Assembly (NCBI RefSeq): GCF_000377405.1
Contig: NZ_KB905020.1
Coordinates: 248,001-312,000 of the forward strand
Length of the DNA: 64,000 bases
From: Thioalkalivibrio sp. ALE31
Lineage (GTDB): Bacteria; Pseudomonadota; Gammaproteobacteria; Ectothiorhodospirales; Ectothiorhodospiraceae
Direction of reading: 5' to 3'
The position numbers were made by a program, and so were the translations under genes. This document shows, one piece after another, positions 52,139-64,000 of the stretch; position 1 is the stretch's first letter; each line of letters opens with the position of its first letter. Below the pieces are notes generated by a model. The model was not told the origin of the DNA. It did not search any database and saw only the letters and a list, made by a program, of their open reading frames with translations.

Positions 52139-53004
52139 TGGCACCCAGCTCTCCCACCGCACCCGCCCACAGCCGGCCGCATGAAGCCCCGGGCCTGGGC
52201 GCGCGCAGCGTCCACCAGAAGCCGGGCCCGGATACGCTGCTTGCCACCCGCGACCTGGTGATCGACATCCCGGGGCGCGCACCCGGCGCCCCGCTGGAAC
52301 TGACCGTCGACCCCGGGCAGTGCTGGGGCATCCTGGGGCCCAACGGCGCGGGCAAGAGCACGCTGCTGCAAACGCTCGCCGGCCTGCGGACCGCACGCGC
52401 CGGCACCATCGAGGTCCGTGGCCAGGCAATCACCCGCCTGCCCCGCGCGGAACTGGCGCGGCGCATCGGCCTGGTCTTCCAGACCCACCACGACGGCTTC
52501 CCCGCGACGGTGCTGGAGACCGCGCTGATCGGTCGGCACCCCTACCTGCGCCCCTGGGACATCGAGACCTCCGAGGATTACGCCCGCGCCCGGGCCGCCC
52601 TGGCGGAGATGGACCTCTCCGACCTGGAGCACCGCATGGTGGACACGCTCTCCGGGGGCGAGCGGCAGCGTCTGGCCATCGCCACCGTGCTGACCCAGGA
52701 CCCCAGCCTGCTCCTGCTGGACGAGCCCACCAGTCAGCTGGACCTGCATCACCAGGTCGCCGTGCTGAACCGCGTGCAGGGCATCGTTGCCCAGGCGCAC
52801 CGGGCCGCCGTACTGGTCCTGCACGACGTCAACCTGGCCGCGCGCTACTGCGACCATCTGCTCCTGCTGTTCCCCGACGGCCAGGCATGCTGGGGCCCGA
52901 CCGCCACCATGCTCGTGCCCAGTGCCCTGGAACGCCTCTACAACCAGCGCCTGAGCGTAGGCGAGGTCGACGGCCTGCCCGTGTTCCTGCCGCGCAACGA
53001 GTGA
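52138..53004 (+). CDS. btuD: Cobalamin ABC ATPase BtuD
   Basis: 288 residues. A 35-residue disordered start precedes Walker A GPNGAGKST (near 66-74), Q-loop VFQTHHDGF, signature LSGGERQRLAIA and Walker B LLLLDEPTSQLDLH. The start overlaps the btuC stop (TGATG). With BtuC it forms the importer. Confidence 0.93.
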   Translation: MAPSSPTAPAHSRPHEAPGLGARSVHQKPGPDTLLATRDLVIDIPGRAPGAPLELTVDPGQCWGILGPNGAGKSTLLQTLAGLRTARAGTIEVRGQAITRLPRAELARRIGLVFQTHHDGFPATVLETALIGRHPYLRPWDIETSEDYARARAALAEMDLSDLEHRMVDTLSGGERQRLAIATVLTQDPSLLLLDEPTSQLDLHHQVAVLNRVQGIVAQAHRAAVLVLHDVNLAARYCDHLLLLFPDGQACWGPTATMLVPSALERLYNQRLSVGEVDGLPVFLPRNE

Positions 53005-53009
53005 CCGCC

Positions 53010-53375
53010 ATGGAATTCTTCCGCAATCTGCCCGCGACCCTGGATGCCGAAACCTTGCAGCGGCGGCTGAACGTCCCCGCCCTGCCCGCTCACAGTGATG
53101 CCATCGACACGCTGATCCAGGACGACGGTCCCGATGCCGGCGTGGTCTACTGCCTGTGGGGCGAGTTCCGGGTGCACCGCGAGGTCATCAACGGTGGCGT
53201 GCGCCTGTCCCTGCCCGACTGCCCCAACGGCCTGGCCTGGACGCTGACCACCGGGCACCCGCCCGACCCGCAGGCCGTCGTCCTGCACCTGACCATCAAC
53301 CGTCAGGAACACGATCCCGATTTCATCGAGAGCCTGGAGGCGTTTGCCGATTCCTGGGATCTGTCCACCGCCTGA
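53010..53375 (+). CDS. Hypothetical protein, 121 aa
   Basis: Not recognised. It starts five bases after btuD and may be cotranscribed with it. Predicted soluble, acidic, two Cys (VYCLWG and PDCPNG), with a beta-rich middle (GEFRVHREVINGGVRLSL) and a helical C-terminus. No signal peptide. Nothing in it indicates a function. Position suggests a possible accessory to the B12 system, but proximity alone is weak evidence. The frame ends at TGA 53375. Confidence 0.65.
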   Translation: MEFFRNLPATLDAETLQRRLNVPALPAHSDAIDTLIQDDGPDAGVVYCLWGEFRVHREVINGGVRLSLPDCPNGLAWTLTTGHPPDPQAVVLHLTINRQEHDPDFIESLEAFADSWDLSTA

Positions 53376-53460
53376 CAAAAGGCCCCATGACGGGAAACGA
53401 TGCAATTTTCTTTTCGTTTCATGGTCGGTATGGTGCAGACCTGTTGCGAAGGAGAACGCC

Positions 53461-54309
53461 ATGAACCCGACACCGCCGGACAGCGTGAAGACCTCCCATC
53501 CCACCCAGGACGGGGCCGGGGTGAAGATTCGGCGCATCCATGACTTTCGTGGCGGGCTGGACCCCTTCCTGATGCTGGACGAGCTCAAAGCGAGCGCGCG
53601 CGAGGACTACATCGGCGGCTTTCCCGCCCACCCGCATCGCGGCTTCGAGACCCTGACCTATCTGGTCCATGGCGGCCTGACGCACGAGGACTCCATGGGC
53701 AACCAGGGCCGCGTGGAGGCCGGCGAGGCCCAGTGGATGAGCGCCGGCCGCGGTGTGATCCACTCCGAGATGCCCCTGCTCGACAGCGAGGGCCTGCACG
53801 GCTTCCAGCTGTGGGTAAACCTGCCCGCCCGGCGCAAGATGGACCCGCCGCGTTATCGCGACGTGCACGCCGACGCAATGCGCCACCTGCCGGAAGACGA
53901 CGACCCGCTGCGTTTCAAGGCCATTGCCGGATCCTGGCAGACCAGTGCCGGGGATACCGAGGGCCCGCTGGCGCAGATTGGCGAAGGCGCCGCGATGGCC
54001 GACCTGACGCTGCCCGCCGGCTATCGCCTGTCGCTCGCCGTGCAGCTCGAGGACCGCGTGCTGGCCTATGTGTTCGACGGCGAGCTCATCGGCCTGCAGA
54101 CCGGCCAGATGGGTGTGTGGAGCGGCCAGACCCAGATCCACCTGATCGCCCAGCAGGATGCCCGCGTGCTGCTGTTCAAGGGGCGGCCGCTGGGCGAACC
54201 GATCGCGCATTACGGCCCCTTCGTGATGAACACCTCCGACGAGATCGAACAGGCCATCAGCGACTACCAGTCCGGCCAGCTCGCCGCCGAACCGGCCAGC
54301 ATGGACTGA
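53461..54309 (+). CDS. Pirin family protein
   Basis: 282 residues of double cupin fold. Metal ligands are in the N-terminal cupin, with HPHRGFETLTYLVHGGLTH and GRGVIHSE. Pirins bind iron; some act as quercetin 2,3-dioxygenases or redox-linked regulators. Role here unknown. ATG 53461 has AAGGAGA 8 bases upstream. It is the last gene of the plus-strand run before a repeat. Confidence 0.92.
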   Translation: MNPTPPDSVKTSHPTQDGAGVKIRRIHDFRGGLDPFLMLDELKASAREDYIGGFPAHPHRGFETLTYLVHGGLTHEDSMGNQGRVEAGEAQWMSAGRGVIHSEMPLLDSEGLHGFQLWVNLPARRKMDPPRYRDVHADAMRHLPEDDDPLRFKAIAGSWQTSAGDTEGPLAQIGEGAAMADLTLPAGYRLSLAVQLEDRVLAYVFDGELIGLQTGQMGVWSGQTQIHLIAQQDARVLLFKGRPLGEPIAHYGPFVMNTSDEIEQAISDYQSGQLAAEPASMD

Positions 54310-54335
54310 GCCCCGGGCCCAATTCGAGCCTGGCA

Positions 54336-54443
54336 GGGGCTTCGCGGGCAAGCCCGCTCCCACAGTGATCTGGGCCGGGCTGCCTGTCGCAGGCATCACT
54401 CTACCTGCAGCCCCCTGTGGGAGCCGCCTTGGCGGCGAAGCCC
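54336..54443. repeat. Imperfect inverted repeat (REP type B)
   Basis: Left unit GCTTCGCGGGCAAGCCC followed by GCTCCCACAG; right unit CTGTGGGAGCCGCC then GGCGGCGAAGC. It fills the gap between pirin and the convergent glpK and might act as a terminator for either side. Confidence 0.75.
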
Positions 54444-54478
54444 CAACCCGCGTCGGCAAGGCCCCAGACCATCACCCG

Positions 54479-56413
<1,935 letters not shown>

Positions 56414-56417
<4 letters not shown>

Positions 56418-56914
56418 ACCCGCAGCATCCCCGAGGCCGGTTCCAGCAGCACGATTGCCTGCGCCGCCACGCCCTCCTTGCGCCCGGTGAACCCGAGATG
56501 TTCGGTCGTCGTGGCCTTCACGCTGACGGCCTCGGGCACCAGGCCGGTATCCGCGGCGATATGATCGCGCATGGCGGGGACGTGCGGCGCCAGCTTTGGC
56601 GCCTGCGCGATCACGGTGGAGTCGATGTTGACCGGGCGCCAGCCGGCCGCCGCAACACGCTGGAGGACCTCCCGCAGCAGGACGCGGCTGTCCGCGCCGC
56701 GAAATGCGGGATCGGTATCCGGAAAGTGTCGTCCAATGTCACCCAGGGCGGCGGCGCCGAGCAGGGCATCGCAGACCGCATGCAGCAGCACGTCGCCGTC
56801 CGAATGCGCGACGAAGCCACGCTCGAACGGGATATGCACGCCGCCGAGGACCAGATGATCCCCTTCACCGAAGGCGTGCACGTCGAAGCCCTGGCCGATG
56901 CGCAACCCGCTCAT
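56414..56914 (-). CDS. ispF: 2-C-methyl-D-erythritol 2,4-cyclodiphosphate synthase
   Basis: 166 residues. [14 protein letters not shown] carries the metal Asp and His, and [33 protein letters not shown] is the family block. Step five of the MEP isoprenoid pathway. Starts at ATG 56914 overlapping the ispD stop by four bases. Confidence 0.97.
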
Positions 56915-57657
56915 GCGCTGAACCGTCCTTCCAGCCGGCCCTGCTGCATCAGGTAGAGACGGGCCAGCTCCAGATCTTCCGCCCGCGTGATCTTGATATT
57001 CATCGCCGAACCCTCGATCAGCCGCGGGGCCTGCCCCAGAAACTCGATCGCGCTGGCCTCGTCAGTCACCGCATGACCCGCATCGCGTGCGCGCGCATTC
57101 GCTTCTCGCAGCATCCCCAGCCGGAACATCTGTGGGGTCAGGGCGCGCCAGACCCGCTCCCGGTCCAGCGTCCGCTCCACGCGGCCGCCGCCATCGCTCC
57201 ACTTGATGGTGTCGGTACTGGGGCTGGCCAGCAACCCGCCCACCGCGTCATCCCGCAACTCACGCAGCAGGCGGTCCACATCCGCCTGCGGCAGACAGGG
57301 ACGGGCTGCATCATGGACCAGCACCCAGTCGTCCTCGTGCGCCCGTTCGGCCAGGAAATCCAGGCCGTTCTGCACGGAATCCACCCGCTCCGCTCCGCCG
57401 GCGGCACGGAACAGCCGCCCACCGGCCAGCGGCAGATCCAGGGCGTCGGGATCCACGTCGGGTCCCAGCACCAGCACCACGCCGCGAATGCGCGGATGCT
57501 CGAGGAAGATCGAGAGGGTATGCGACAGGATCGTCCGCGAACCCAGCGTCAGGTACTGCTTGGGACGGTCGGACCCCATGCGCCGGCCAATGCCGGCCGC
57601 CGGGATCAGTGCCCAGAAGGCCGGTTCGCGCGCCGCTGCGCCCCCGGTGTCAGCCAT
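56911..57657 (-). CDS. ispD: 2-C-methyl-D-erythritol 4-phosphate cytidylyltransferase
   Basis: 248 residues. [19 protein letters not shown] contains the CTP-binding loop; [14 protein letters not shown] and TDEASAIE follow. Step three of the MEP pathway. ATG 57657; a TTG just before could also serve. It overlaps ftsB by 8 bases. Confidence 0.96.
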   Translation of the reverse strand: MADTGGAAAREPAFWALIPAAGIGRRMGSDRPKQYLTLGSRTILSHTLSIFLEHPRIRGVVLVLGPDVDPDALDLPLAGGRLFRAAGGAERVDSVQNGLDFLAERAHEDDWVLVHDAARPCLPQADVDRLLRELRDDAVGGLLASPSTDTIKWSDGGGRVERTLDRERVWRALTPQMFRLGMLREANARARDAGHAVTDEASAIEFLGQAPRLIEGSAMNIKITRAEDLELARLYLMQQGRLEGRFSA

Positions 57658-58057
57658 CAAAGGGATCCTCCGGTGGCAGGGTGTCGGTGGCCGGCTCGGC
57701 CTCCTCGGGCACCCGCGAGTCGGGACCGGGCTCGGTCTGCCCGGCCGATCCGGGGAGCGGCTCGATGTCCAGCGTGACGGGTTCGTCCTCGCCCACCACG
57801 AAGAAGAAGACCTCGTCCTCGCGGATCATCCCCAGGTCGCGCCGGGCCCGTTCTTCCACCGCCTCGGTTCCGCCGCGCAGGTCTCGCACCTCCGCCTCCA
57901 GGGCCTGATTGCGCTGCTCCAGTTCGGCGTTCGAGGCCCGCTGGCGCTCGACCTGCTCGCGCAGGTCGCGCACGTCGCGCCAGCTCCCCTCGCCCAGCCA
58001 CAGGGGCCATTGCAGTGCCAGCAGCACAAGCGCCAGCCCGATCAGCAGGCCGCGCAT
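57650..58057 (-). CDS. ftsB: Cell division protein FtsB
   Basis: 135 residues. One membrane helix (about 4-21) followed by a coiled coil (REQVERQRASNAELEQRNQALEAEVRDL). ERARRDLGMIREDEVFF is the conserved end of the FtsB/DivIC domain. A further 45 residues, rich in Pro, Glu and Asp, extend beyond usual FtsB length. It bridges FtsQ, FtsL and the divisome. Start ATG 58057 has GGAG at a good distance; GTG 58066 is possible. It precedes ispD as in other gammaproteobacteria. Confidence 0.92.
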   Translation of the reverse strand: MRGLLIGLALVLLALQWPLWLGEGSWRDVRDLREQVERQRASNAELEQRNQALEAEVRDLRGGTEAVEERARRDLGMIREDEVFFFVVGEDEPVTLDIEPLPGSAGQTEPGPDSRVPEEAEPATDTLPPEDPFDG

Positions 58058-58087
58058 CACCCGCACTCCATCGACTTGAACCCAAAG

Positions 58088-58143
58088 AAAAGCCCTCGCC
58101 CGCGCACCGCGCCGAGCGCGGGTACAACGGAACGAGGGCTTTT
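58088..58143 (-). terminator. Intrinsic terminator after eno
   Basis: AAAAGCCCTCG (58088-58098) and CGAGGGCTTTT (58133-58143) form an 11-bp stem, with a second stem CCCGCGC/GCGCGGG inside. T-tracts on both strands make it bidirectional. It lies between eno and ftsB. Confidence 0.75.
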
Positions 58144-58250
58144 ACGAGTGGCCGGCATGCCCGGCATTCTACGAGGCCCGGACGCCCCGGGACAGGAACC
58201 GCGCCGCAGGCTGCGGACTGCATCCTCGACACGGCCGCCCCGCAACCGCC

Positions 58251-59576
<1,326 letters not shown>

Positions 59577-59594
59577 TTATCGAAAAATCCGGGG

Positions 59595-60437
59595 TCAGCC
59601 GAGGCCGTATTCCGCCTCCGCGAACGGCTGCGCCTTGGTCGCGGCGTCCAGCGCCTTCAGCGTCTGCAGCAGCTCGGCCATCTTTGGCAGCGGCCACGCA
59701 TTGGGGCCATCCGACAGGGCCCTCTCGGGATCCGGGTGGGTCTCCATGAACAGCCCGGAGACCCCGGCCGCCACCGCGGAGCGCGCGAGCACCGGTACGA
59801 ACTCGCGCTGGCCACCGGAGGACGCGCCCTGCCCACCCGGCTGCTGCACCGAATGGGTCGCGTCGAAGACTACCGGGCAGCCGGTCTGGCGCATCTGGGC
59901 CAGGCCGCGCATGTCGGAGATCAGGGTGTTGTAGCCGAACGAAACCCCGCGCTCGCAGACCATGATCTGGTCATTGCCCGCCTCGCGCGCCTTGTCGACG
60001 ACATTGCCCATGTCCCAGGGTGCGAGGAACTGGCCCTTCTTGATATTCACCGGACGCCCCTGGCGCGCCACATTCTGGATGAAGTTGGTCTGACGGCAGA
60101 GGAACGCCGGCGTCTGCAATACATCCACTACGCTGGCGACCTCGTCCAGCGCCGTGTCCTCGTGCACGTCAGTCAGTACCGGCACGCCGATCTCCGATTT
60201 CACCTTGTCGAGGATGCGCAGACCCTCGGCCATGCCCAGGCCGCGGAAGCTCCGGGTGGACGACCGGTTGGCCTTGTCGAACGACGACTTGTAGATGAAC
60301 GGGATGCCCAGGTCATCCGCCATCGCCTTCAGGGCCCCGGCCGTCTCCAGCGCCATGGCCTCGGACTCGATGACGCAGGGTCCGGCAATCAGAAAAAAGG
60401 GCCGGTCGAGGCCGACTTCAAAACCACAAAGCTGCAT
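59595..60437 (-). CDS. kdsA: 3-deoxy-8-phosphooctulonate synthase
   Basis: 280 residues. [39 protein letters not shown] and [11 protein letters not shown] are diagnostic. Uses PEP and arabinose-5-phosphate to make Kdo-8-P for lipopolysaccharide. The first residue before [11 protein letters not shown] has Tyr-Lys; Asn in the 'KANRSS' motif marks the non-metal form. Lies between pyrG and eno. Confidence 0.97.
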   Translation of the reverse strand: MQLCGFEVGLDRPFFLIAGPCVIESEAMALETAGALKAMADDLGIPFIYKSSFDKANRSSTRSFRGLGMAEGLRILDKVKSEIGVPVLTDVHEDTALDEVASVVDVLQTPAFLCRQTNFIQNVARQGRPVNIKKGQFLAPWDMGNVVDKAREAGNDQIMVCERGVSFGYNTLISDMRGLAQMRQTGCPVVFDATHSVQQPGGQGASSGGQREFVPVLARSAVAAGVSGLFMETHPDPERALSDGPNAWPLPKMAELLQTLKALDAATKAQPFAEAEYGLG

Positions 60438-60501
60438 GTCCTGTCCTGTACGGCGGCCGCCACCCTCCGGGCACGGCCGCGAAAAATCGTGTATCGGCGC
60501 C

Positions 60502-62274
<1,773 letters not shown>

Positions 62275-63954
62275 TCAATCGGAAGGCGGGGGCAACACCT
62301 CGTTTCGGGAACCCCGTGCCAGCGGGCGGAAGGCCACCAGGGTCATGTCGTCGCGCCGGGGTTCTCCGTCGCGATAATCCTCCAGCACCCGCACGACAGC
62401 GTCGATCTTGGCGGACAAATCGCGGCCACTCTTCTCGGCCAGGACCTGGCGCAGCCGACGGCGCCCGAACAAGCGTGGCGGCTCGCCACCGACATGATCA
62501 TGCGCACCGTCGGTGATCAGGAAGAATTCGGTTCCCGGCTCCACCGGCACCTCGTGGTCGACCGGCTGCGCGGGCTCCAGGCTGCGGTAGCCGAGCCCCC
62601 CGCGCACGCCGCGGATTTCCTCGATCTCGCCACCGCGTTCGATCATCAGGGGCAGCCCGACCCCGGCGAAGGCCAGCATCCGGTCTTCCGGCCGATAGAC
62701 GCATACCGCGGCCTCCAGCCCGTCATCCGAATCCGAGTCCTGACCGTCCTGACGCAGCCGCGAACGCACCAGCCGGTCCATCTCGCGCAGGATCGCGGAG
62801 GGTTCCAGCAGACGGTGTTCGTGCAGGATGCGGTCCAGCGCCGACGCCACCACCAGCGTGATGAACGCCCCCGGGACGCCATGCCCGGTGCAGTCCGCCA
62901 CCACCAGGATGCTGTGGCCGTCGATGGCCTCGACCCAGAAATAGTCCCCGCCGACCAGGTGCAGCGGCTCCCAGTAGATCTGCACCTCGTCCAGATGTCC
63001 GTCCAGGGCGTGCTTGTCCGGCAGCATCGCGGTCTGGATGCGCCGGGCATAGCGAATGCTCTCCACCACCAGGCGGTTACTGCGTTCCAGTTCCCGGTTG
63101 GCCTCGTCCACCTGAGCCATCGCCCGTTCGGTCTCGGCCTTTTCGTCTTCCAGCTGTCGGGTTCGCTCCTCCACACGGCGCTCCAGATCGGCGTTCAGCG
63201 CCTTCAGCTCCCCGCGGGCCCCGTCGCGCGCATCCAGCCCCTCCTGGAAGGCGCGCAGCAAGCGGTCCAGCGAGCGCCCCAGGGCCCCCAGCTCGTCATT
63301 CTCGTGATGTCCCAGGCGGGGCATGGGCCAATGGGCTGGCTGGTCCGGGTCGGTATCCGCCACGGCGCGGGAGATCTTCAGCATCGGACGCAGCATGAGG
63401 AAGTAGAACAGCACCACGACCACCAGCGAGACGATCACGGCCTGGGTCACGCTGGTCACGACCCCGGTCTGCAGGCGCGCCACGAAGATCCGCCCCAGGA
63501 CACCGGGGTCCAGCTCCATGCGCAGCTGCCCCACGCCCTGAACGTTGCCCCGGGTTCCCGGATGCGTTAGTTCAAGCTCGTGTGCCCGCAGGTCGCCAAA
63601 AAGCCACTGCGCCCAGTCCCCGGACGCGGCCTCCGCCGCCCGTTCGTCCTCGGCCAGCGTATTGCCAAAATCGTCGAGGATCTCCACCCGCCGGATCTCG
63701 TCGAAGACGAGCAGGCCCTGGACCAGCGAATCGGCCTGACCGGCGCTCAGTTGGAAGGCGGCCTCCGCCGCGGGCGGCTCGACCAGACGCTGCAGACGAT
63801 CCACCTGGGCCTGGGTTTCGGCCCGGAAGGCATTCCAGTCGGAGGCAATGACGTAGGCACTACTGAGGAGGCTGAGCGCAAGCGCAGCAAGCAGCGTGGC
63901 GACCGCCAGCTTGGCAACGAGGCTCCGGTTGCGGCGCCGGGTCTCCGGCATCAT
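62275..63954 (-). CDS. Membrane PP2C/SpoIIE-type serine phosphatase with HAMP domain (SiaA-like)
   Basis: 559 residues. Membrane segments near 13-35 and 165-190 flank a periplasmic domain; a HAMP region and coiled coil (ELKALNADLERRVEERTRQLE) connect to the C-terminal phosphatase. Motifs HLVGGDYFWVE, ADCTGHGVPGAF and a final DDMTLV hold the metal aspartates. Such enzymes (SiaA, RsbU) dephosphorylate an anti-sigma or STAS-type protein. No such partner lies downstream in the window. Its start overlaps a diguanylate cyclase stop by 4 bases. Confidence 0.88.
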   Translation of the reverse strand: MMPETRRRNRSLVAKLAVATLLAALALSLLSSAYVIASDWNAFRAETQAQVDRLQRLVEPPAAEAAFQLSAGQADSLVQGLLVFDEIRRVEILDDFGNTLAEDERAAEAASGDWAQWLFGDLRAHELELTHPGTRGNVQGVGQLRMELDPGVLGRIFVARLQTGVVTSVTQAVIVSLVVVVLFYFLMLRPMLKISRAVADTDPDQPAHWPMPRLGHHENDELGALGRSLDRLLRAFQEGLDARDGARGELKALNADLERRVEERTRQLEDEKAETERAMAQVDEANRELERSNRLVVESIRYARRIQTAMLPDKHALDGHLDEVQIYWEPLHLVGGDYFWVEAIDGHSILVVADCTGHGVPGAFITLVVASALDRILHEHRLLEPSAILREMDRLVRSRLRQDGQDSDSDDGLEAAVCVYRPEDRMLAFAGVGLPLMIERGGEIEEIRGVRGGLGYRSLEPAQPVDHEVPVEPGTEFFLITDGAHDHVGGEPPRLFGRRRLRQVLAEKSGRDLSAKIDAVVRVLEDYRDGEPRRDDMTLVAFRPLARGSRNEVLPPPSD

Positions 63955-64000
63955 CCGTGGTCGCCGTGCGTCTGCACGATGACACGGTTGCGCCCCTCGT
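63951..64000 (-). CDS. C-terminal end of a GGDEF-domain protein (cut by window edge)
   Basis: Only 16 codons including the stop are visible, reading EGRNRVIVQTHGDHG. The EGRNRV sequence is the usual last strand of GGDEF domains. Its TGA overlaps the ATG of the phosphatase gene. The rest lies outside the window. Confidence 0.55.
   Translation of the reverse strand, partial: EGRNRVIVQTHGDHG

Overview
The window is a dense, high-GC gammaproteobacterial chromosome segment. The gene order pyrG-kdsA-eno-ftsB-ispD-ispF is a classic gammaproteobacterial arrangement. The overall gene style, with short intergenic gaps, many 4-bp ATGA overlaps, GTG starts and REP-type repeats, would suit an Ectothiorhodospiraceae member such as Thioalkalivibrio. 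That assignment is inference from protein style; no marker gene was compared.

Layout. 1-8.3 kb: the start of an M17 aminopeptidase, a YadG/YadH-type ABC exporter, an M23 peptidoglycan hydrolase, MnmC (tRNA wobble-uridine modification) and a membrane diguanylate cyclase. 8.5-14.6 kb: tRNA-Leu(UAA), a LemA/M48 protease pair, a MotA/MotB stator pair, an HPP membrane protein, tRNA-Arg(CCU) and a small unknown gene. 14.7-19.5 kb: TesA-type esterase, its divergent YbbA/YbbP-type ABC system, and an UppP homologue. 19.6-26.7 kb: a chemotaxis receptor, NsrR, an ExeM-like nuclease, MscS with a DUF432-like partner, a PA0069-type radical SAM protein and a DUF1992 protein. 26.8-35.9 kb: a GGDEF-EAL protein, a TspO-like protein, pyrC, a YggU protein, a methyltransferase, a chorismatase (FkbO/XanB2 family), an alpha/beta hydrolase and relA. 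36-40.7 kb: late flagellar genes fliT-like, fliS, fliD, flaG and fliC, with sigma-28-type promoters. 41-53 kb: a Yip1 protein, an orphan ribbon-helix-helix regulator, then a cobalamin block: a riboswitch-led cluster bluB-cbiB-cobD-cobQ-cobU-cobT-cobC-cobS on the minus strand and the divergent B12 uptake genes btuF-btuC-btuD. 53-64 kb: a small unknown gene, pirin, glpK, a VOC protein, the ispF-ispD-ftsB-eno-kdsA-pyrG block, and a SpoIIE-type phosphatase coupled to the end of a diguanylate cyclase gene.

How the genes fit together. The cobalamin genes cover lower-ligand synthesis (BluB), aminopropanol arm and amidation (CobD, CobQ, CbiB), nucleotide-loop assembly (CobU, CobT, CobC, CobS) and import (BtuFCD). 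No corrin-ring genes are present here. Motility (MotAB, FliC, FliD, FliS, FlaG, a chemotaxis receptor) and c-di-GMP signalling (three proteins) are spread through the window. Three promoters with matching sigma-28 architecture link fliC, fliD and the chemotaxis receptor.

Non-coding structure is the least ordinary part. There is a 165-bp near-complete palindrome after the chemotaxis receptor, a shorter relative in the leader of tRNA-Arg, and at least four families of palindromic intergenic repeats (REP/BIME-like), concentrated between 35.9 and 54.4 kb. I see no prophage, transposase, CRISPR array or obvious defence island.
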